From Clostridiales bacterium UBA1770 (GTDB lineage: Bacteria > Bacillota > Clostridia > Oscillospirales > CAG-272): a stretch of 9,434 nt of DNA. Location of the stretch: NCBI GenBank assembly GCA_002315325.1, contig DCGU01000007.1, positions 1 through 9,434 of the forward strand. Direction: 5' to 3'. Both the position numbers and the translations under genes were made by a program. Shown in pieces: positions 5,710 through 9,434 of this stretch. The first letter of the stretch is position 1. Each line of letters starts with the position of its first letter. Below the pieces are notes generated by a model, which did no database searches, had not been told where the DNA came from, and saw only the letters and a list, made by a program, of their open reading frames with translations.

Positions 5710-7173
5710 ATGGATACGGAAAAGAAACAGATAACGGTCATCGACGGCGAGAACAGTATTGCCGGCGGGTATGACCGCATCCTGATTAACGATACCAAAA
5801 CCGAATATTCGGAGACGACGCATCTGATCGAGCAGCAGTCGTACCACTATTCGCTGCAGGAGCGCAGCACACCCAACCTGTACCGCGACCTGTTCGACTA
5901 CGACCGCGTACCGCGCATCTCCTTCAACCATCGTATGGTGCCTATGAACATGCCGGAAGAGATTTGGATGACCGATACCACCTTCCGTGACGGACAGCAG
6001 TCGACCTCCCCCTTCACTGTGAAGCAAATCACCGATTTGTTCACGATGATGCACCGCCTGGGCGGTCCCAAGGGCCTCATTCGCCAGAGTGAATTTTTCG
6101 TTTATACCGAAAAGGACCGCGACGCTCTGAAGGCCTGCATGGACCTGGGGTATGAGTTCCCCGAGGTCACGGCTTGGATTCGCGCAAATCCCAAGGATTT
6201 TGAACTGGTCAAATCGCTCGGTATCAAGGAAACGGGTATTCTGGTTTCCTGTTCCGACTATCATATCTATACCAAGATGGGGCTGACGCGTAAAGGCGCC
6301 ATGGATAAATACCTCGGCGTTATCCGTGAGGCACTCGAGATGGGTATTCGTCCCCGCTGCCACTTCGAGGATATCACGCGCGCCGACTTTTACGGCTTTG
6401 TCATTCCCTTTGCCGACGCCCTGCAGCGCCTGAGCGAATCCTACGGCATTCCGATCAAGATTCGTGCCTGCGATACGCTGGGGTACGGCGTTTCCTTCCC
6501 CGGTGCCGCCCTGCCGCGTTCCGTGCCCGGCATCATCTACGGTCTGCAGCACTACACCGGCATTACCCCGGATATGCTGGAATGGCACGGCCATAACGAC
6601 TTCTATAAGGTTGTCACCAATGCCTCGACCGCTTGGCTGTATGGTGCCTCCGCCGTCAACTGCTCGCTTCTGGGTATCGGGGAACGTACCGGTAACTGCC
6701 CGCTGGAGGCCATGGTGATGGAATACGCGTCGCTCCGCGGCACGACGGATGGTATGGACCTGCCCGTCATCACCGAGATTGCCGACTATTTTGAAAACGA
6801 AATCGGCTACACCATTCCGCCCCGTACGCCGTTTGTCGGCAGTAACTTCAACGTTACGCGCGCCGGTATTCACGCCGACGGCCTGCTGAAAAACGACGAA
6901 ATTTATAACATCTTTAATACCGAAAAACTGCTGGGCCGCCCCGCCCGTGTGGCCATCGATAAGACCTGCGGTCTGGCGGGTGTTACCCACTGGCTCAACA
7001 GTATGATGCAGACCAACACCGTCAGCTTTGCCAAGCACGACGACCTGGTCGTTAAAATGAAGGACCGCATCGACGCCGCGTATGCCGGCGGCCGTACCAC
7101 GGCCATGGGCGACGACGAACTCCGCGCCCTTGTCCGTGAGCTCTCCCCCGAAACCGCAGAAATGCTGAAATAA
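5710..7173 (+). CDS. DRE-TIM metallolyase, probable Re-citrate synthase or isopropylmalate synthase relative
   Basis: A 487-aa enzyme of the isopropylmalate/homocitrate/citramalate synthase superfamily, which condenses acetyl-CoA with a 2-oxo acid. The catalytic metal-binding motif TDTTFRDGQQ is at 88-97 (R93, D94) and the metal-binding HGHND at 293-297. Between them RCHFEDITRAD and a CDTLGYG segment follow the barrel pattern. The roughly 80-residue lead before the first motif, the RQSEFFVYTEKD stretch and the apparent lack of a C-terminal leucine-binding regulatory domain differ from ordinary LeuA. From memory they match a clade common in Clostridia and other anaerobes that includes Re-specific citrate synthase of Clostridium kluyveri. 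Product assignment within the superfamily is therefore a moderate inference; 2-isopropylmalate or homocitrate synthase remain alternatives. The start is firm: AAAGGAGG (5694-5701) lies 8 bases before the ATG. It is a single-gene unit closed by the terminator at 7178-7208. Confidence 0.88.
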   Translation: MDTEKKQITVIDGENSIAGGYDRILINDTKTEYSETTHLIEQQSYHYSLQERSTPNLYRDLFDYDRVPRISFNHRMVPMNMPEEIWMTDTTFRDGQQSTSPFTVKQITDLFTMMHRLGGPKGLIRQSEFFVYTEKDRDALKACMDLGYEFPEVTAWIRANPKDFELVKSLGIKETGILVSCSDYHIYTKMGLTRKGAMDKYLGVIREALEMGIRPRCHFEDITRADFYGFVIPFADALQRLSESYGIPIKIRACDTLGYGVSFPGAALPRSVPGIIYGLQHYTGITPDMLEWHGHNDFYKVVTNASTAWLYGASAVNCSLLGIGERTGNCPLEAMVMEYASLRGTTDGMDLPVITEIADYFENEIGYTIPPRTPFVGSNFNVTRAGIHADGLLKNDEIYNIFNTEKLLGRPARVAIDKTCGLAGVTHWLNSMMQTNTVSFAKHDDLVVKMKDRIDAAYAGGRTTAMGDDELRALVRELSPETAEMLK

Positions 7174-7177
7174 TACA

Positions 7178-7208
7178 AAAACCGACTGAGAAGCCCTCAG
7201 TCGGTTTT
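7178..7208. terminator. Terminator of the citrate-synthase-like gene
   Basis: A perfect 13-bp stem, AAAACCGACTGAG at 7178-7190 and its complement at 7196-7208, with loop AAGCC and a TTTT end, begins 4 bases after the stop codon. Confidence 0.92.
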
Positions 7209-7210
7209 CA

Positions 7211-7366
7211 TATTAACTGCCCTTTGGGCATCTTAACTTCGCGCAGCAAATCTTCACTCTTAACTGCGCACAGCGCATCTTAACTGTCCTTGGGCATCTT
7301 AACTTTGCGCAGCAAATCTTAACTCTTAACTGCCGCAGGCATCTTCACTCTTCACTGTCTCCCGCA
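7211..7366. repeat. Array of mini-hairpins separated by a TCTTAAC 7-mer
   Basis: The stretch divides without remainder into 7-base separators and 11-13 base hairpins. Separators (TATTAAC, TCTTAAC, TCTTCAC) begin at 7211, 7231, 7251, 7258, 7278, 7297, 7317, 7324, 7342 and 7349. Hairpin blocks are 7218-7230 (TGCCC/GGGCA), 7238-7250 (TTCGC/GCAAA, one mismatch), 7265-7277 (TGCGC/GCGCA), 7285-7296 (TGTCC/GGGCA, one G-U), 7304-7316 (TTTGC/GCAAA), 7331-7341 (TGCC/GGCA) and a decayed one at 7356-7366. Loops are mostly GCA or ACA. Together with its terminators, the array fills the gap between 7173 and 7516; no gene is seen there. Confidence 0.85.
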
Positions 7367-7385
7367 TCTCATTTCAAATAAAATC

Positions 7386-7418
7386 AAAAACCGACCGAGC
7401 GAACTCGGCCGGTTTTTT
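7386..7418. terminator. Bidirectional terminator facing the solute-binding protein gene
   Basis: Arms at 7386-7399 (AAAAACCGACCGAG) and 7404-7417 pair with a single A-C mismatch around the loop CGAA, flanked by an A-run and a T-run. It would stop minus-strand transcription from the gene ending at 7516 and back up the terminator at 7178-7208. Confidence 0.85.
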
Positions 7419-7419
7419 A

Positions 7420-7508
7420 CCTTAACGCGCTTCGTGATACATCACGAAGTGCATTTCACACGCACAGCGTATTTCACGAATCCCGCAGGGATTCTTTTCA
7501 CTTTTCAA
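7420..7508. repeat. Second hairpin array with WTTTCAC separators
   Basis: The same architecture in a different sequence dialect. Separators are CCTTAAC (7420), ATTTCAC (7453, 7471), TTTTCAC (7495) and TTTTCAA (7502). Hairpins between them are 7427-7452 (12-bp stem around CTTCGTGAT/ATCACGAAG with one G-U pair), 7460-7470 (ACGC/GCGT, loop ACA) and 7478-7494 (GAATCCC/GGGATTC, loop GCA). It lies just after the stop codon of the minus-strand gene at 7516-8982, so it is its 3' untranslated region. Confidence 0.8.
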
Positions 7509-7515
7509 CGTGTGC

Positions 7516-8982
7516 TTATTTCTTGCTTGCCTTTGCTTCGGCTTCTTCCTTCTTGGACAGTTCTTCCAGTTTGTTGTACAGGTTGTTGATGCGGGTGTTG
7601 AACAAGCTTTCGTATTCAGCCTGTGCAGTGGAAACGGAAGCGTGGTTAGCAGCCAGAGAATCGCCGGGCAGCAGGTCGATGGCGTCCGTGGTAGCATCGG
7701 TGTTGATGCAGGAACACCAGGAGAAGCCCCAGTCAATCCAAACGGAGCTGCGGATCAGTTCCAAATTCTTGAAGGTCAGCTCATTGCGGGAATAGTTGGA
7801 CTGCAATGCGTTCTCAAAGAATATGGGCGTGGTGGTTTTGCTGCCGGCGGAAGCGTAGCCTTCCAATACGGCACCGATTTCATCGTAGCGGCCGGTATCC
7901 AGCGTCGAAATAACACCGATACAGGGAACGCCGTCATACGTAGGAGAACGGTAGCTGTCCTCTTCGGAAGCCTTCGGCATAACGACAACGGAGAATTCCC
8001 ACGGCACGTCACGCAGGGTAGCCATACGGGACAGACGGGTGGGTGCAAACATGTAATAACCGGCGGGATCCAGGTCGGAATCGGCGTCGATGTAGTTATA
8101 GCAATCGGAGTTGAACAGGCTGTACAGTTTGGAGTAAATAGCCTGGTTTTCAGCGCTGTTGATGCTGAACTTGTACTTGTCGCCTTCCTTAACGGTCAGG
8201 GTGAAACCGCCGCCGTATGCGAAGGAGGAAGCCTCCCAACGGGAGTGAACAACGTACCCATAACCGTCACCGTTGTTGCGGATGCCGTCGTTGTTTACGT
8301 CTTCATAGTATGCGCCGGCCAGTTCTTCCACTTTTTCCATGGTCCACTTGCCGTCGTCAATCAGCTTGCCGAGGTCAACGTCGGAATGATACTGGTTAAA
8401 TACGTCCATATTGACGTACAAACCAACCAGCTGTTCCAGATAGTCGGAGGTGATATCACCGGTGCCCCAATACTGCAGATTCTTGTAGCTCCACATGTCA
8501 TTGTAAGCCTGGGACCAATAGTCCATATCGAAATCGATATTGGTGAGCTTTTTCAGGTTCAGCATGTAACCCTCGGTTGCAGCGACAACGTCGAATTTCA
8601 TGTGACCGGCACCGATATCATAATCGTTGGTACCGGCAGAAACGGCCTCGCCGAATTTGGCCAAAACGTCGCCCATTGAACCGAGAATCATGTTCATGGA
8701 AACGTTGAAACGCTTCTCAATGTCTTTTTGACGGTTGTAAACCGCAATGTAAATGTTGGGAAGTGCTTCGGAATACAGTTCGTCGGGAATAACGAACGAA
8801 TAGCCGCCGCGTGCCAAGAGCGTGATTTCGTCGCCGCCGAAGTCATATTCGCCGACGCGGTCACCATACTCGTTGACCGGGCCCTTGTCAGGTTCCTTCT
8901 CTTTGCAAGACGCCAGTACGAAGATACCGGCCGTCATCAGCACTGCCAAAAAGAGTGCCAATACTTTGCGCAATGAAGTCAT
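7516..8982 (-). CDS. ABC transporter solute-binding lipoprotein (carbohydrate type)
   Basis: A 488-aa extracellular substrate-binding protein, anchored to the membrane as a lipoprotein and expected to deliver a sugar or oligosaccharide to an ABC importer. The N-terminus has a basic MTSLRK, a hydrophobic core and a lipobox LASC with the lipidated cysteine at C26. The mature part follows the family-1 (MalE-like) pattern. A calcium-loop-like motif, DVNNDGIRNNGD at 228-239, has the EF-hand spacing D-x-N-x-D-G...D and is often seen in Firmicutes sugar-binding proteins. The tail is lysine- and glutamate-rich (LEELSKKEEAEAKASKK) and probably helical. The start is firm: AGAGGAGG lies 8 bases upstream of the ATG. 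No permease or ATPase gene adjoins it in the window, and terminators and its own promoter bracket it, so it looks monocistronic here. The ligand is not identifiable. Confidence 0.93.
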   Translation of the reverse strand: MTSLRKVLALFLAVLMTAGIFVLASCKEKEPDKGPVNEYGDRVGEYDFGGDEITLLARGGYSFVIPDELYSEALPNIYIAVYNRQKDIEKRFNVSMNMILGSMGDVLAKFGEAVSAGTNDYDIGAGHMKFDVVAATEGYMLNLKKLTNIDFDMDYWSQAYNDMWSYKNLQYWGTGDITSDYLEQLVGLYVNMDVFNQYHSDVDLGKLIDDGKWTMEKVEELAGAYYEDVNNDGIRNNGDGYGYVVHSRWEASSFAYGGGFTLTVKEGDKYKFSINSAENQAIYSKLYSLFNSDCYNYIDADSDLDPAGYYMFAPTRLSRMATLRDVPWEFSVVVMPKASEEDSYRSPTYDGVPCIGVISTLDTGRYDEIGAVLEGYASAGSKTTTPIFFENALQSNYSRNELTFKNLELIRSSVWIDWGFSWCSCINTDATTDAIDLLPGDSLAANHASVSTAQAEYESLFNTRINNLYNKLEELSKKEEAEAKASKK

Positions 8983-9021
8983 AGTGTGGTCCTCCTCTGT
9001 GTTTCTTTTTTCTTTTTCTTT

Positions 9022-9045
9022 TTAATCGAATACGCTTTCGATTAA
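9022..9045. promoter_or_regulatory. LacI-type operator-like palindrome
   Basis: A 24-base inverted repeat with half sites TTAATCGAATAC and GCTTTCGATTAA matches at 10 of 12 paired positions around a central C-G step, the layout of LacI/GalR-family operators. It lies a few bases downstream of the predicted start of the solute-binding protein transcript, where a bound repressor would block elongation or initiation. Confidence 0.6.
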
Positions 9046-9055
9046 GTGTACCTTA

Positions 9056-9084
9056 ATTGTAGCATAATAATTAAACACTTTCAA
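9056..9084 (-). promoter_or_regulatory. SigA-type promoter for the solute-binding protein gene
   Basis: On the minus strand TTGAAA (9079-9084) and TACAAT (9056-9061) are spaced by 17 bases; the start is predicted near 9049, leaving a leader of about 65 bases. A second CAATCGAAA (9082-9090) overlaps the -35 box and resembles half of the operator downstream. Confidence 0.78.
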
Positions 9085-9362
9085 TCGAAATGCACAAAAA
9101 GCGGAAAGAATTCTCGACGTCGATTTGTACAATATGCCGAATTTGTGTGCCGCTGTTTGTTGGCCGGAATCGGCGCAACCGGTGCACTTTTGTTAAAAAG
9201 ACTGGCGCAAGAACGTGGTTTTGGCACCGAAATCCCCCGGGCAGTGCCCGTTTTGCCAACCAAAGACGGCAAAACGAAAAACAGCGGCCGTGCATGCGCA
9301 GCCGCCATTTTTGGTAGATTTGCTGTATTTTACGTAAAATTGCCGATGACTGTTTCTCCCGC
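9085..9362. other. Intergenic stretch with no convincing gene
   Basis: Short ORFs exist on both strands (up to about 110 codons) but none has a ribosome binding site, a recognisable domain or a clear compositional signal. The stretch contains a 9-bp stem (CGTTTTGCC 9249-9257 with 9268-9276) without a T-run, and a perfect 14-base palindrome ATTTTACGTAAAAT at 9327-9340. Confidence 0.5.
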
Positions 9363-9434
9363 TCTTCACGCATCTTAACTGCCGTCAGGTATCTTAACTT
9401 CGCGCAGCGAATCTTAACTCTTAACTGCCGCAGG
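9363..9434. repeat. Third TCTTAAC hairpin array, cut by the window edge
   Basis: Separators TCTTCAC (9363) and TCTTAAC (9373, 9392, 9412, 9419) alternate with hairpins at 9380-9391 (TGCC/GGTA, one G-U pair), 9399-9411 (TTCGC/GCGAA, loop GCA, perfect) and an incomplete TGCCGCAGG at 9426-9434. The order from the TTCGC-type hairpin through the doubled separator to the TGCC hairpin matches 7304-7341. The array continues past the end of the window. Confidence 0.82.

Noticed and set aside
5617..7038. Long open frame antisense to the citrate-synthase-like gene
   Set aside because: It mirrors the codon pattern of a clearly conserved enzyme on the other strand, has no RBS and shows no recognisable domain.
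7211..7366. CRISPR array
   Set aside because: The repeated unit is 7 bases and the intervening blocks are 11-13 base palindromes, not 23-37 base repeats with unique spacers; no cas genes are near.
7510..8679. Open frame antisense to the solute-binding protein gene
   Set aside because: The minus-strand gene has a lipobox, RBS and promoter; the antisense frame has none of these.
9249..9276. Terminator
   Set aside because: A 9-bp stem is present but no T-run follows on either strand.
9046..9378. Plus-strand ORF of 110 codons, and a 100-codon minus-strand ORF at 9071-9373
   Set aside because: The first starts within the promoter of another gene, both lack an RBS and resemble no family I know; not supported as genes.

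Overview
The window looks like a chromosomal stretch from a moderately GC-rich Gram-positive anaerobe of the Clostridia, probably an uncultured relative of the Oscillospirales. The grounds are strong AGGAGG-type ribosome binding sites, textbook TTGACA/TATAAT promoters, U-rich hairpin terminators, GTG and TTG starts, a lipoprotein solute-binding protein, a KdgK of the Firmicutes type and a citrate/isopropylmalate synthase-like enzyme typical of anaerobes. The taxonomic placement is inference.

Layout. Bases 138-776 (minus) encode a 212-aa protein that looks like a distant ThyX (flavin-dependent thymidylate synthase) relative without the RHR signature. Bases 855-2255 (minus) encode a MATE-family efflux transporter with a TTG start and a leader that may hold a tiny hydrophobic ORF. 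The divergent gene at 2483-3490 (plus) is a 2-dehydro-3-deoxygluconokinase (kdgK); its promoter lies back to back with the MATE promoter. A 7-bp tandem repeat (GATAGCN, ten units) starts on the kdgK stop codon, followed by a bidirectional terminator shared with the convergent acyl-CoA synthetase gene at 3641-5353 (minus). A second divergent pair of consensus promoters (5412-5440 minus, 5578-5606 plus) separates that gene from a DRE-TIM metallolyase at 5710-7173 (plus), probably a Re-type citrate synthase or close relative. The last gene, 7516-8982 (minus), is a lipoprotein ABC-transporter sugar-binding protein with no permease gene beside it in the window and a LacI-type operator-like palindrome just after its predicted transcription start.

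How the genes work together. Every gene appears to have its own promoter and most are closed off by bidirectional terminators, so this is a row of single-gene units, not one operon. KdgK (sugar-acid catabolism), the citrate-synthase-like enzyme, acyl-CoA activation and sugar uptake fit a fermentative, carbohydrate-using cell, but nothing shown here links them into one pathway.

The most unusual content is noncoding. Three intergenic stretches (7211-7366, 7420-7508, 9363 to the window end) are built from a 7-base separator (consensus TCTTAAC or WTTTCAC) alternating with short perfect or near-perfect hairpins. In 7211-7366 these two kinds of block tile the sequence with no base left over, and different hairpins show compensating base changes. 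I do not recognise this as a named repeat class.
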